A stretch of DNA of 64,000 nucleotides from JAFMJV01 sp963800275 (GCA_963800275.1 CAWDAI010000002.1:1-64000), one strand, 5' to 3'; positions 37,258 to 47,419 are shown, counted from the stretch's first letter. Made by a program: numbers and translations. Notes: generated from the letters alone by a model not told the origin.

Positions 37258-38155
37258 TCAGCTACCGCCGGCGCACGGGCCGGGCAACCAGCACGTGGCC
37301 ATCATCACGGGCCTGTCGGGGGCCGGCAAGACGGCCGCAAGCAAGATCTTCGAGGACCTCGGCTACACCGTCGTGGACAACGTGCCCGCGGAGCTCCTGC
37401 GCGATCTCGCGGAGCTGGTGGCCAACGACCCGGTGCGCTACGACCGCGTGGCCATCGTGCTCGACGTCCGCGCGGGTGACGCGCCCACCGCGCTCGGTGC
37501 CGCGCTCGGCGCGCTGCATGGCCGCGGGATCGAGCCCCAGATCGTCTTCCTCGAGGCCAGCGACGAGGTCCTCGTACGGCGCTACTCAGAGACCCGCCAC
37601 CGCCATCCGCTCGATGACCAGAACGACGGCGTGCAGTCGGCCATCGCCCGCGAGCGCGTCCTGCTCGACGACATCCGCGACCTGGCCCAGACGACCATCG
37701 ACACATCCGGCCTGGCCTTCAAGCAGCTGCGCGAACGCATCGTCGCGGCCCTCGGCGAGCAGCCCGGTCCCGAGCAGCTCTCACTGCAGGTCATCACCTT
37801 CGGCTTCAAGTACGGGGTGCCCCTGGAGGCGGACCTCGTCTTCGACGTGCGCTTCATGGAGAACCCCTTCTACCGGCCGGAGCTGCGCGAGCACTCCGGC
37901 CAGACGCCGGCAGTGCGTGACTTCGTCCTGGGCCAGCCCATCACCGAGCAGTTCCTGGCCCACCTCGACAGCTTCCTGGCCACGCTCATCCCGGCCTACC
38001 TGGCAGAGGGCAAGACCCGCCTGACCATCGCGGTCGGCTGTACCGGCGGGTTCCACCGTTCGGTCGCCATCGGCGACGCGCTGGCGGCACAACTGGAGCA
38101 GCTGGACATGGGCCCGGTCAGCGTCTGGCATCGCGAGCTCGAGAAGCGCCGGTGA
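37250..38155 (+). CDS. rapZ: RapZ/YvcJ family nucleotide-binding protein
   Basis: A P-loop protein related to E. coli RapZ (RNase adaptor) and Bacillus YvcJ. Walker A GLSGAGKT is at residues 21-28. The GYTVVDNVPAELL region and the C-terminal GCTGGFHRSV phosphate/sugar-binding motif are intact. In Gram-positive bacteria the gene travels with yvcK and whiA, as here. It overlaps both neighbours (8 bases with tatC, 4 with yvcK), so expression is coupled. The molecular target in this lineage is not known. Confidence 0.95.
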   Translation: MPDQLPPAHGPGNQHVAIITGLSGAGKTAASKIFEDLGYTVVDNVPAELLRDLAELVANDPVRYDRVAIVLDVRAGDAPTALGAALGALHGRGIEPQIVFLEASDEVLVRRYSETRHRHPLDDQNDGVQSAIARERVLLDDIRDLAQTTIDTSGLAFKQLRERIVAALGEQPGPEQLSLQVITFGFKYGVPLEADLVFDVRFMENPFYRPELREHSGQTPAVRDFVLGQPITEQFLAHLDSFLATLIPAYLAEGKTRLTIAVGCTGGFHRSVAIGDALAAQLEQLDMGPVSVWHRELEKRR

Positions 38156-39486
38156 GGAGTGCTGGAGGTGTGCATCGCCTGAGCCGCGTGCGCCGCTGGC
38201 TGCGACCGGGCATGGGCCTCAAGCGCTGGCTGCTGGTGATGCTCCTGGGCCTGACCATCCTGGCCACTGCGGGTGCGCTCATCATCCGGGCCGTCTTCCG
38301 CGACGTGTCGGCGGACAGCCTCGGTGGCCAGCTCTTCGAGCTCATCAGCCTGGCCTTCCTGCCCGATCCGTTGCGCCTGGTGGTGGTCATCTCTGCCGGC
38401 GCTTTCGTCTTCCTCTACGGCCTGTGGCGACTGCTCGGCGCCCTGCTCGACCCCCTGCCGGCTCGCCGCGAGCCGCTCGTGGAGCTGGTCTACCAGAAGC
38501 GCTCGCTGGCCCGGGGCCCGCGGATCGTGGCCATCGGCGGCGGTACCGGCCAGTCCACCCTGTTGCGTGGGCTCAAGGAGGTCAGCAGCAACATCACCGC
38601 GGTCGTGACCGTGGCCGACGACGGCGGGTCGAGCGGCAAGCTGCGCACAGAGCTGGGCGTGCCGCCCATGGGTGACATCCGCAACTGCATCGCTGCGCTG
38701 GCCGATGCCGAGCCGGCCATGGGCAGCCTGATGCAGTACCGCTTCCCTTCGACCGAAGCGGCGCCGGGCGTGGCCGGACACGCACTGGGCAATCTCATCA
38801 TCGCGGCCATGGCCGATATCGCCGGCGACTTCGAGGAGGGTGTCCGCGGCGCCAACCGCGTGCTCGCGGTACGCGGCCAGGTGGTGCCTGCGGCCGGCAC
38901 AGCGCTCAGTCTGAGCGCGGAGCTGGCGGACGGGACCGTCCTGGAGGGGCAGTCTCGCATCGGCCGCTCGCGCGGTATCCGCCGCGTCTGGCTCAGCCCC
39001 GCCAGCGTGGCCGCCAGCGCGGAGGCGGTCGAAGCCATCGGCACCGCGGACCTCATCGTGCTCGGCCCCGGCTCGCTCTACACCAGCCTGCTGCCGGCCC
39101 TGCTCGTGCCCGGCATCCGCTCGGCCCTGGAGCAGGCCCACGGGCTGCGCGTGTACGTGGCCAACGTGGCCACCCAGCTGGGCGAGACGGAGGGCTACAC
39201 GCTGTCCGAGCACGTGGCCGCGCTATCGGCGCACGACGTCGGACATCTCGTGGACGTGGTGCTGGCCAACGACGACACGACCGCGAGGGTGCCGCAGGGC
39301 TATCCGGCCGAGCCGGTGCGCATCGACCTCCCCTCGAACGGCTCCTATCCACGCCTGGAGCTGGCCGCGGTGGTGGACCCGACCAACGCCCATCGCCACG
39401 AGCCTCGGCGCTTGACCGTGGCCCTCATGAGCCTCCTGGCCGAGCGACCCTCGAGCCGGCCCGTGGCCACGGTGCGCAGCGCCTGA
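38152..39486 (+). CDS. yvcK: YvcK/CofD-family gluconeogenesis factor with N-terminal membrane helices
   Basis: A UDP-sugar-binding regulator of carbon flux and cell wall synthesis in Bacillus. The CofD-like domain starts near residue 123 with IVAIGGGTGQSTLLRGLK, then VADDGGSSGKLR and GPGSLYTSLLPALL. Unlike the soluble Bacillus protein, the first 100 residues contain two membrane helices (about 24-46 and 74-98), so this form is membrane-tethered. Such N-terminal helices are known in some Chloroflexota and clostridial homologues. The GTG start overlaps rapZ by 4 bases; whiA follows 12 bases downstream. Confidence 0.93.
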   Translation: MRSAGGVHRLSRVRRWLRPGMGLKRWLLVMLLGLTILATAGALIIRAVFRDVSADSLGGQLFELISLAFLPDPLRLVVVISAGAFVFLYGLWRLLGALLDPLPARREPLVELVYQKRSLARGPRIVAIGGGTGQSTLLRGLKEVSSNITAVVTVADDGGSSGKLRTELGVPPMGDIRNCIAALADAEPAMGSLMQYRFPSTEAAPGVAGHALGNLIIAAMADIAGDFEEGVRGANRVLAVRGQVVPAAGTALSLSAELADGTVLEGQSRIGRSRGIRRVWLSPASVAASAEAVEAIGTADLIVLGPGSLYTSLLPALLVPGIRSALEQAHGLRVYVANVATQLGETEGYTLSEHVAALSAHDVGHLVDVVLANDDTTARVPQGYPAEPVRIDLPSNGSYPRLELAAVVDPTNAHRHEPRRLTVALMSLLAERPSSRPVATVRSA

Positions 39487-39498
39487 CGAAGGTGAGGC

Positions 39499-40290
39499 GT
39501 GGCTGAATCGCGAGACCGCGAGCTGGTCCAGGCCATCCGCGCGGAGCTGGCCGCCATCGATCCGCCCCGAGCCTGCTGTCGCGCGGCCGAGCGGTCCGGA
39601 CTCGGTGGCGCCGCGCGCGGCCAGGCCCGCTCCCCGGCGGTGGCGCGGCTGGCGGTGCGCCTGGCGGACGGCGCGCACGGGGAGGGGAGGGCCGCGCCGG
39701 ACGACTTCGACTGGGACGAGGCCCGCGGCCACTGTCGCAATGCCTGGCTGCGCGGGCGTTTCCTGGCCACGGGCTCGCTCAGCCTCGGCGCCCGCGGTGC
39801 GCACCTCGAGCTGGTGGTGCCGGCATCCGAGGGTGAGGAGCTGCGCCGATGGCTGGAGGCGGTCGGCTTCGCCTTCTCCGTGCGCCTGCGCCGCGGTCGC
39901 ACCGTGCTGACCAGCAAGCGCACCGAGACCATCCTTTCCTTCCTCCGCTCCTGCGGGGCGGGGGCGAGCGTGCTGGAGATCGAATTGCGCCTGGTCATGC
40001 GCCAGCTGCAGGGACACCTCAACCGGGTGCTCAACGCGGAGACGGCCAACCTGGAGCGAACCGTGGCTTCGAGCGCGCGCCAGCTGGCGCTCATCGAGCA
40101 GTTGCAGGCGGACGGCCGGCTGGGCCAGCTCTCGCCCCTCGATCGATCGGTCGCCCGGGCCCGGATCGATGCCCCCGAGGCCTCCTTCACCGAGCTCGCG
40201 GCCAGCCTCGGCCTCTCGCGCGCGATGGTCCAGCGCGCCTTCGGCCGGATGGAGTCGGTCGCGTCCACCGCGGGCCCGACCGACGAGTAG
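39499..40290 (+). CDS. whiA: DNA-binding protein WhiA
   Basis: A regulator of sporulation or cell division genes in Gram-positive bacteria. It combines a degenerate LAGLIDADG-like fold with a C-terminal HTH. The N-terminal domain is compact. The segment ARGHCRNAWLRGRFLATGSLS matches the homing-endonuclease-like core, and NRVLNAETANLERT leads to the HTH region with EASFTELAASLGLSRAMVQR. At 263 aa it is shorter than the usual 310-330. The GTG start lies just after yvcK. Confidence 0.92.
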   Translation: MAESRDRELVQAIRAELAAIDPPRACCRAAERSGLGGAARGQARSPAVARLAVRLADGAHGEGRAAPDDFDWDEARGHCRNAWLRGRFLATGSLSLGARGAHLELVVPASEGEELRRWLEAVGFAFSVRLRRGRTVLTSKRTETILSFLRSCGAGASVLEIELRLVMRQLQGHLNRVLNAETANLERTVASSARQLALIEQLQADGRLGQLSPLDRSVARARIDAPEASFTELAASLGLSRAMVQRAFGRMESVASTAGPTDE

Positions 40291-40293
40291 ACT
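40288..40293 (+). promoter_or_regulatory. -10 element, leaderless tpiA promoter
   Basis: TAGACT overlaps the whiA stop and ends 6 bases before the tpiA ATG. It suggests an internal promoter inside the yvcK-whiA-tpiA run. Confidence 0.4.
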
Positions 40294-40299
40294 CGCTCC

Positions 40300-41085
<786 letters not shown>

Positions 41086-41173
41086 TCCCGAGCCGCGCCC
41101 CGCACCGCGTTCCTCGCGCCCACGGCCCGGAGCTGACTCGCCCCGGGCACCCTGCTGAAAGGGGGAACTCCTC

Positions 41174-42754
41174 GTGACCACCCGGACCGAGCGTCCATGC
41201 CCGGTCGTGCTCGTCGTCGTCGACGGCTTCGGCTACGGCCCCAAGGTCGAAGCTGACGCCATCGCTGCCGCCGACATGCCCCGCTGGCGCGCGCTGCTCA
41301 AGACCTGGCCCAACTCGCGCCTTGCTGCCTCGGCCCACGCGGTCGGCCTGCCCGAGGGGCAGATGGGCAACAGCGAGGTCGGCCACCTCAACATCGGCGC
41401 CGGCCGACCGGTGCTGCAGGACCTGCCCCGCATCGACGCCGAGATCGCCGACGGTAGCTTCGCCCACAACGCGGTGCTGCGGGCCGCCGTCGCGGCTGCG
41501 GCCAAGCCCGGTGCGCGCCTCCACCTGGTGGGACTCATCGGCCCTGGCGGCGTGCACTCGACCGATGGCCATGCGGTGGCCATCGCGGCGCTCGCGCGTG
41601 AGGCGGGTGTGACGGACCTGGTGGTCCACGGGCTGCTCGATGGGCGCGACACCCCGCCGCGCTCGGCCGACACCTTCATCCCGGACTTCGAAGCCCGTCT
41701 CGCCATCGCCCATCCCGACGCCCGCTTCGCCATGATCGGCGGCCGTTACTACGGCATGGACCGCGACAAGCGCTGGGAGCGCACCAAGGCCTGGTATGAC
41801 GCCATGGTCTACGGCATCGGCTACGAGACCGAGCCCGCGCCAACGGCGGAGGCGGCGCTCGCGGCGGCCTACGCGCGCGGTGAGAACGACGAGTTCGTCA
41901 AGCCCACGCTCATCGAGGGCGTCGACGGCACCGTGCGCGATCAGGACGTGGTCATCCACTTCAACTTCCGGGCCGACCGCGCTCGTCAGCTGACCCACGC
42001 CCTGGTGGACAGGGACTTCGACGATTTCGACCGTGGGCCGCAGCCGCCCTTCCCGACCATGGTCACGCTGACCGAGTACGAGGGTGGGCTGCCGGTGCAG
42101 GTGGCCTATCCGCCGATGGTCGTGCCCAGCCTGGCCGAGGTGGTCTCAGCCCTGGGCTGGCGGCAATTCCATGTGGCCGAGACGGAGAAGTACGCGCACG
42201 TCACCTACTTCATGAACGGCGGCGTGGAAGCGGCCTGGCCGGGCGAAGACCGCACGCTCGTGCCCAGCCCCAAGGTCTCGACCTACGACCTGCAGCCGGA
42301 GATGAGCGCCGCGGGCGTGACCGACGAGATCGTGAAGGCGGTCGAGTCGGGCGTGTACGACCTGATCATCGCCAACTTCGCCAACCCGGACATGGTGGGC
42401 CATACCGGCGTATGGGATGCGACCGTGGAGGCGTGCACCTTCCTCGACGGCTGCCTGGGGCGTGTCGCGGACGCCGTGCTGGCGGCCGATGCACGGTCCG
42501 CGGATGCGGGTGGCAAGGGTGCGCTGCTGGCGATCACCGCCGACCACGGCAACGCCGACGTGATGATCGACGACGCGGGCAAGCCCGTCACCAAGCACTC
42601 CCTGAGCCTCGTGCCGTTCCTGCTCGCCGGCAGCGTGGTCCAGGGCAAGTCCCTGGCCGACGGCGTCCTCGCTGACGTCACGCCCACGCTCATGGCGCTC
42701 ACCGGCGTCACCCCCGCAGAGGGCATGACCGGGCACTCGCTGCTGGAGGACTGA
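41174..42754 (+). CDS. gpmI: 2,3-bisphosphoglycerate-independent phosphoglycerate mutase
   Basis: Converts 3-phosphoglycerate to 2-phosphoglycerate using two metal ions. It is an alkaline-phosphatase-fold enzyme with the N-terminal VVDGFGYG metal site, the phosphorylated Ser in GNSEVGH (about residue 68), the FNFRADRARQL substrate segment and C-terminal ADHGNAD. 526 aa. The GTG start has AAAGGGGG about 9 bases upstream. It probably belongs to the tpiA transcript (88-base gap). Confidence 0.97.
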   Translation: MTTRTERPCPVVLVVVDGFGYGPKVEADAIAAADMPRWRALLKTWPNSRLAASAHAVGLPEGQMGNSEVGHLNIGAGRPVLQDLPRIDAEIADGSFAHNAVLRAAVAAAAKPGARLHLVGLIGPGGVHSTDGHAVAIAALAREAGVTDLVVHGLLDGRDTPPRSADTFIPDFEARLAIAHPDARFAMIGGRYYGMDRDKRWERTKAWYDAMVYGIGYETEPAPTAEAALAAAYARGENDEFVKPTLIEGVDGTVRDQDVVIHFNFRADRARQLTHALVDRDFDDFDRGPQPPFPTMVTLTEYEGGLPVQVAYPPMVVPSLAEVVSALGWRQFHVAETEKYAHVTYFMNGGVEAAWPGEDRTLVPSPKVSTYDLQPEMSAAGVTDEIVKAVESGVYDLIIANFANPDMVGHTGVWDATVEACTFLDGCLGRVADAVLAADARSADAGGKGALLAITADHGNADVMIDDAGKPVTKHSLSLVPFLLAGSVVQGKSLADGVLADVTPTLMALTGVTPAEGMTGHSLLED

Positions 42755-42802
42755 TCGGCCCCATGGGCGTCGCCCACGCGCGGCCGCCACCCGGAGGCGT
42801 GG

Positions 42803-42808
42803 TAATCT
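42803..42808 (+). promoter_or_regulatory. -10 element upstream of secG
   Basis: TAATCT lies 36 bases before the secG start, with a ribosome binding site AGGAG (42829-42833) in between, so secG probably has its own leadered promoter. Confidence 0.35.
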
Positions 42809-42844
42809 CGGGCCGCACCATCAACGACAGGAGTCGACCCCACC

Positions 42845-43063
42845 TTGGACATCTTTCTCTTCTTTGCGCTGCTGGCCACGTCGGTGGGCCTCATCGTGGC
42901 CATCCTCATGCAGTCCCGTGGCTCAGGCCTGGGCGCGGCCTTCGGCGGCGGCGGGGACTCATTCCACACGCGGCGCGGCGTGGAGGCGCGGCTCTATCAG
43001 TTCACGATCGTGCTGGCGGTCGTGTTCGTCGCCGTCGCCATGATCATCTACGTCACCGAGTAG
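42845..43063 (+). CDS. secG: Preprotein translocase subunit SecG
   Basis: The small third subunit of the SecYEG channel. 72 aa with two membrane helices (FLFFALLATSVGLIVAILM and FTIVLAVVFVAVAMIIYV) and the conserved cytoplasmic loop SRGSGLGAAFGGGGDSF. The TTG start is supported by AGGAG 11 bases upstream and by the family N-terminus. SecG commonly follows gpmI or tpiA in this type of cluster. Confidence 0.93.
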   Translation: MDIFLFFALLATSVGLIVAILMQSRGSGLGAAFGGGGDSFHTRRGVEARLYQFTIVLAVVFVAVAMIIYVTE

Positions 43064-43121
43064 GGGATCGGCATCCGCCGCCAGCCGGCGGAGTGCGCGC
43101 GGAGGTTCCCGGGCGCCGTGC

Positions 43122-43127
43122 TATCAT
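43122..43127 (+). promoter_or_regulatory. -10 element of the tRNA-Leu pair
   Basis: TATCAT lies 39 bases before tRNA-Leu(CAG). Confidence 0.35.
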
Positions 43128-43166
43128 CCGGATTCGCGCTCAGGGAGCGCCTGTGAACGATCTCGT

Positions 43167-43254
43167 GCCGCGGTGGCGGAATAGGCAGACGCGCTAGGTT
43201 CAGGACCTAGTGACCATTACGGTCGTGTGGGTTCAAGTCCCTCCCGCGGTACCA
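43167..43254 (+). tRNA. tRNA-Leu (anticodon CAG)
   Basis: Type II tRNA. Acceptor GCCGCGG pairs with CCGCGGT, and CCA is encoded. Anticodon stem CTAGG/CCTAG encloses loop TTCAGGA, so the anticodon is CAG. Confidence 0.95.
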
Positions 43255-43278
43255 CCCTCGATCGCTCACAGACACCTG

Positions 43279-43363
43279 GCCCAGGTGGCGGAATTGGTAT
43301 ACGCGTACGTTTGAGGGGCGTATGAGGCAACTCATCCGGGTTCAAGTCCCGGCCTGGGCACCA
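43279..43363 (+). tRNA. tRNA-Leu (anticodon GAG)
   Basis: Type II tRNA. Acceptor GCCCAGG/CCTGGGC, encoded CCA, anticodon loop TTGAGGG giving GAG. It lies 24 bases after tRNA-Leu(CAG). Confidence 0.95.
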
Positions 43364-43423
43364 CCTTTCTACTGATTCCTCCGGGCGTGCGTCCGTGCCC
43401 GGCGCTACCATCGGAGTAGCCCG

Positions 43424-43500
<77 letters not shown>

Positions 43501-43622
43501 TCCAGTTGCCGGCCGAGATCAAGGACGTCATCCTGGATGAAGAGCGCCTCAGGAACGAGCTGCGCTGGTTCGTGTTCGAACCTGAGGGCAATGACGCTCG
43601 GCTCCCACGCGACCGTACGAGA

Positions 43623-43642
43623 CCCGGCTTTATTCGGCCGGG
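43623..43642. terminator. Hairpin after tRNA-Val
   Basis: CCCGGC (43623-43628) pairs with GCCGGG (43637-43642). It lies between the tRNA cluster and a convergent minus-strand gene, so it may terminate both. The T-rich part is in the loop, not after the stem. Confidence 0.35.
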
Positions 43643-43690
43643 CCTCATCGTTCCTACTATCCGGCCAGGTCCGGCGACCCGGCCACGTCG

Positions 43691-44189
43691 CTAGTTCTCT
43701 GACACCACAGCGCTGATGCAGGCGCCCTGGTTTTTGAGGCCGAGTTCCATCCAGCCGCCGTCCTTGCAGTCGGCCTTCGAAACCACGTCGACCCGGGTCC
43801 AGTCGAAGCGCTCGTCACGTTCCGCACCGAAGACCATCCGGATTTCCACATAGTCGTTGGCGTGAGCGGTCTCGGTCTCCGTCGAATTGTTCACGCAGGT
43901 GAACCGGTAGAGACCGTCGGTGATGCCAGGGTTGTAGTTGGTATCACCGACCTTCTGGCTCGTGTCACCGTCGCTCCGGTACTCGAAGCAGCTGGCGAAG
44001 CGACCGAGTGCTGACGAATTCGACATCGACTTCGCCGGGGCCGACGTTCCCCGGGACGAAGTGGGCCCAACCGAGCTGGGCGTTCTCCTCGTTGGTGCTG
44101 GGCGTGACCGAGTTGACCTCGGCTGCGACCGGTGCGGCGAACGCTGCCGCCAGGCCCAGGCTCATCGCGAGTGCAAACAGACGCTTCAT
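43691..44189 (-). pseudogene. Small secreted protein, frameshifted
   Basis: The minus-strand start at 44189 has AAGGGGGAT upstream and encodes a clear signal peptide (MKRLFALAMSLGLAAAFAAP, cleavage near VAA). The mature part begins EVNSVTPSTNEENAQLGWAHF. Near 44010 one extra base moves the frame. The continuing frame reads FASCFEYRSDGDTSQKVGD to DGGWMELGLKNQGACISAVV and stops at 43691. Three or four Cys suggest disulfides. The family is not recognised. The joined product would be about 165 aa. Confidence 0.6.
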
Positions 44190-44361
44190 GGCGTATCCCC
44201 CTTGAGTTGGTGCCCCGCGCCGGGCGCTGGTCCGGCGTCCGGAGCCACATGTCCTGCGCTCGACCGTGGTGGCGGCCGAGGCGCCTTGTCACGGCGAAGC
44301 CTCCCACAGCCGTGTGACAGGTTGCCTGTCACGGTGGGATCGCTGCCGTCAGGAGACGACA

Positions 44362-44396
44362 AGACCCCCAGCGAGCGTGCAGCCCGCCGGGGGTCT
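44362..44396 (-). terminator. Hairpin terminator
   Basis: AGACCCCC (44362-44369) pairs with GGGGGTCT (44389-44396). On the minus strand it follows the restored stop of the secreted-protein gene at 44421 by about 25 bases. Confidence 0.5.
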
Positions 44397-44420
44397 GGTG
44401 GCTGGGACTGAGGTCGGAGG

Positions 44421-44826
44421 CTACTGGCAGAGGAAGGTCTTCGAGAGTCGGATTGCCCACGGCGCCATCCTTGCGATCGGTCACTTGGACCCACAGGGTA
44501 GCGTCGCCTGTCGCCGCCTCCGAGTTTAGTGTCTGCTGTGTATTCGGCCAGGGGTCGTTCGAGTCCCAACGGCTTTCACCGGTACTCGACTTGGCCTCGC
44601 CGACGATGATCGCGTCGACGGTGAACGCGACCCACTTGCCCTTGTAGGACACATCGAGCGAGTAGCTCAAGACGTGGTTGTACTTTGGAGGCGTGCCCCC
44701 CAGGTTCTTGGTGGTGCAAGAACCCGAGATCGCCACGCTCGGCTCGGGCGGGGCCGCGGCGGCCGCTCCGGCGAGAGCGATCATGCTCGAGGACGCGAGC
44801 ACCAGGGCCACGGCAGGGACGCCCAA
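44421..44826 (-). pseudogene. Small secreted protein, frameshifted and possibly cut at its 5' end by an IS3 element
   Basis: The visible frame starts at a weak TTG (44826) and encodes a signal peptide (AVALVLASSSMIALAGAAAAA) followed by PPEPSVAISGSCTTKN and LSYSLDVSYKGKWVAFTVDA. Removing one G near 44465 gives the C-terminus KDGAVAIRLSKTFLCQ and a stop at 44421, just ahead of a hairpin terminator. Without that correction the frame runs through the terminator. No good start or binding site lies upstream; instead an IS3-type element begins about 55 bases away, which may have removed the true 5' end. Function is unknown. Confidence 0.5.
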
Positions 44827-44882
44827 CGTGCGGACGACCCGGTTCGATGTGGAGACTCCAGCAGTTGGAGGAACATGGAGTC

Positions 44883-46110
44883 ATGGCAGAGAACACCAGC
44901 AGCGACAGCGGGCGCACCAGTCCGCGGCAGTACCCACCCGAGCTGAAGCCCGGGCGACCCGGATGGTCCTCGAGTCGCTCGACCGGGGCAGCGAACGCTC
45001 AAGGCCTCGTGACCCGCATCGCCCGCCAGCTCGACATCGGCCCCGAGTCCCTGCGCCGCTGGGTGGTCCAGGCCGAGATCGACCGCGGCGCGCGAGCCGG
45101 CACCACGAGCGAGGAGGCCCAGCGCATCAGCGAGCTGGAGCGGGAGAACCGGGAGCTGCGCCGGGCCAACGAGATCCTAAGTCGCGCATCGGTTTTCTTC
45201 GCGGCGGAGCTCGACCGCCCACAGCGAGCGATGACCCGCTACATCGACGCAGCACCGCGACTCCTTCGGGGTCGAGCCGATCTGCCAGGTCCTGGCGATC
45301 GCCCCATCGACCTACTACGCGGCGAAGGTCCCGGCCACCCTCGGCGCGGGCCGGTCCGCGACGCGGAGCTGAAGCCCGAGCATCAGCCGCGTCCACGCCG
45401 GCCAACTTCGGGGTCTACGGCGCCGGAAAGGTCTGGCGCCAACTCTGTCGAAGGGCGTCGAGGTCGGCCGTGACCAGCGTCGGGCGCCTCATGGCCGAGC
45501 TCGGCCTGTGCGGTGCGACGAGGACGAAGAAGGTGCGCACGACGATCCCGGCGCCGGTGAGCGAGCGGCCGGCCGATCTCGTCGAGCGGGTCTTCACCGC
45601 AGCCGCACCCGATCATCTCTGGGTGGCCGACCTGACCTACGTCTGGACCCGGTCCGGCTTCTGCTATGCGGCCTTCATCATCGACGCCTTCAGCCGCCGC
45701 ATCGTGGGCTGGCGGGTGTCGACCTCGCTGCGCACCGACCTCGCGCTCGATGCCCTCGAGATGGCCATCTGGAGCCGGGGTGACCGGACCCTCGCCGGGC
45801 CTGGTCCATCACTCGGACAGGGGCAGTCAATACCTCTCGATCCGCTACACCGAGCGCCTCGAGGACGCTAGGCGCCGTCACCTCGGTGGGCTCGAAGGGC
45901 GACTCGTTACGACAACGCCCTCGCCGAGACCGTCAACGGGCTCTACAAGGCCGAGCTGATCAACCGACAAGGGCCGTGGCGGACCGTCGAGCAGGTCGAA
46001 CTCGCGACCGCCGCCTGGGTCGACTGGTGGAATACGCAGCGACTGCATTCGCGCCTGCGGCGACGTCCCGCCGGCCGAGTACGAGGCCGCATACTGGGCC
46101 ACCCAAGTTG
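44883..46110 (+). mobile_element. Degenerate IS3-family element (orfA-orfB remnants)
   Basis: OrfA starts at ATG 44883 (MAENTSSDSGRTSPRQYPPE). It continues with an HTH (LVTRIARQLDIGPESLRRWV) and a leucine-zipper-like coiled coil (AQRISELERENRELRRANEI). OrfB shows HTH_21-like ANFGVYGAGKVWRQL and the integrase core with all three catalytic residues: Asp in VADLTYV, Asp in VHHSDRGSQY and Glu in ALAETVNGLYKAEL. It ends with the usual WWNTQRLHSRL and PAEYEAAYW. The pieces are spread over three frames with at least five shifts, so it cannot encode a working transposase. TGTCGAACAACTT at the right end resembles a terminal repeat, but I could not prove a matching left end. Confidence 0.75.
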
Positions 46111-46283
46111 TTCGACATGGGGCGTATCTCCTTGTCTTGGTTGGTTCCCCAAGACTCTTGGGCTACCGGACCCCGGTCCATAGTCCATATCACCTAGAGA
46201 ACCTCTCAGAACCCACGCGCACCGACCACATCGTCCGGATCGACCCCTGAGCGGACACCCGCGCCGCCGCTTCGCCGCAGCGG

Positions 46284-46289
46284 TACGCT
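46284..46289 (+). promoter_or_regulatory. -10 element, leaderless rhodanese gene promoter
   Basis: TACGCT ends 6 bases before ATG 46296. Confidence 0.45.
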
Positions 46290-46295
46290 GCTCGC

Positions 46296-47312
46296 ATGCG
46301 TACACCGACCGCTCGCTCGATCCGCCCACTGGCCATCGCCCTCACCTTCCCGCTGCTCTTACCCGCAGCCGCCCTGGCGCAGGAGCCCGACACGACCGAT
46401 GCCGTCGCAGCCTGGCCGACCGCCGACGAGCTGCGCCTCGAGCTGCAGGACCTCGGTTACACCTTCGAGTTCGATGGATACAACATGGCTGCGACATCCG
46501 AGTGGTCGCCCGACGTGCCCGCCGTGTGGCGACTGACCGAGCCGGCGATCGTGGATGACGCCATGCCTGAGGGGGCCGACTATGAGGGCCTCACCCTTCG
46601 CCTGGTCGACGCCGGCGGGCAGCCGGTGCAGCTGATCTTCGGGGCCACGAGCGCTGACCGCGGCGCCGGCGAGCTCGACAGCATCGCCACGGTGCTCATG
46701 GAGGTTTCCAGTCGGCTGCCCGAGGGTAGTGGCCTCGATGCATTCGTCTGGTTCCTCGCCAACACCTGGGTCGATCCTGGCATCGGAGAACCTGCCGATC
46801 TCCCGTGCCTGGTCCAGGAGTTCGACGGTGGCGCCATGGTCGCCTGGCGCGGCGCGGACGGGCAGGGGCTGGAAAGCGTCTTCGGCACCATCCAGCACGG
46901 CGACGGCGCCGCCGGCCAGGTCGAGCAGTGCCGCGCCGCCCAGGCCCAGGCCGCGAGCGAACCAGCCGCTTCAGCCACGCCGCAAGCCGAAGCTACAGCG
47001 ACCGACTTCACCGTCCCGACCGACGAGGCGGTGGCGCTCATCGAGTCTGGTGGCTACACGGTCATCGATGTCCGCACGCCGGCCGAGTACGAGCAGGCAC
47101 ACGTGGTCGGGGCGATCAACATCGACGTGGAGTCCACCGACTTCGCTGACCAGATCGCGGAGCTCGATCCCGAGAGCTCATACATCGTCTACTGCCGCTC
47201 TGGTCGCCGGAGCGCGCTAGCTGCCGACCAGATGGCAGCCGCCGGTTTTGCGAACATCGTCGATGCCGGCGGCCTCGCCGACCTCGCTCGCGCAGGCGCC
47301 CCGGTCGAATAG
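46296..47312 (+). CDS. Secreted protein with C-terminal rhodanese domain
   Basis: A 338 aa exported protein. The signal peptide covers residues 1-29 (LAIALTFPLLLPAAALAQ). A novel N-terminal domain (about 35-205) contains GYTFEFDGYNMAATSEWS and LTLRLVDAGGQPVQLIFG. After an Ala/Ser/Thr linker, a single rhodanese domain (about 235-335) has the active loop CRSGRR, so it could carry sulfane sulfur. The start is supported by the -10 hexamer. Of the exported-protein genes between 43 and 48.3 kb it is the only one that is intact. The N-terminal domain family is not recognised. Confidence 0.85.
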   Translation: MRTPTARSIRPLAIALTFPLLLPAAALAQEPDTTDAVAAWPTADELRLELQDLGYTFEFDGYNMAATSEWSPDVPAVWRLTEPAIVDDAMPEGADYEGLTLRLVDAGGQPVQLIFGATSADRGAGELDSIATVLMEVSSRLPEGSGLDAFVWFLANTWVDPGIGEPADLPCLVQEFDGGAMVAWRGADGQGLESVFGTIQHGDGAAGQVEQCRAAQAQAASEPAASATPQAEATATDFTVPTDEAVALIESGGYTVIDVRTPAEYEQAHVVGAINIDVESTDFADQIAELDPESSYIVYCRSGRRSALAADQMAAAGFANIVDAGGLADLARAGAPVE

Positions 47313-47362
47313 ACCGCAAAGGCCCGCGGCGGGCGGTGAAGCTGCCGCCTCTCAAGACGATA

Positions 47363-47398
47363 AGAACCCCCGGGACCGTGCTGGCCCCGGGGGGTTCT
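47363..47398. terminator. Strong bidirectional hairpin terminator
   Basis: AGAACCCCCGGG (47363-47374) pairs with CCCCGGGGGGTTCT (47385-47398), with about ten bases of loop. It lies between the rhodanese gene (plus) and the convergent protease gene (minus). Confidence 0.65.
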
Positions 47399-47419
47399 GA
47401 GAGCTCGTGGATGAGCGTG

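Noticed and set aside
44850..46110. Exact IS3 boundaries with inverted repeats and target duplication
   Set aside because: Only weak similarity between TGTGGAGACTCC on the left and TGTCGAACAACTT on the right; no convincing duplication.
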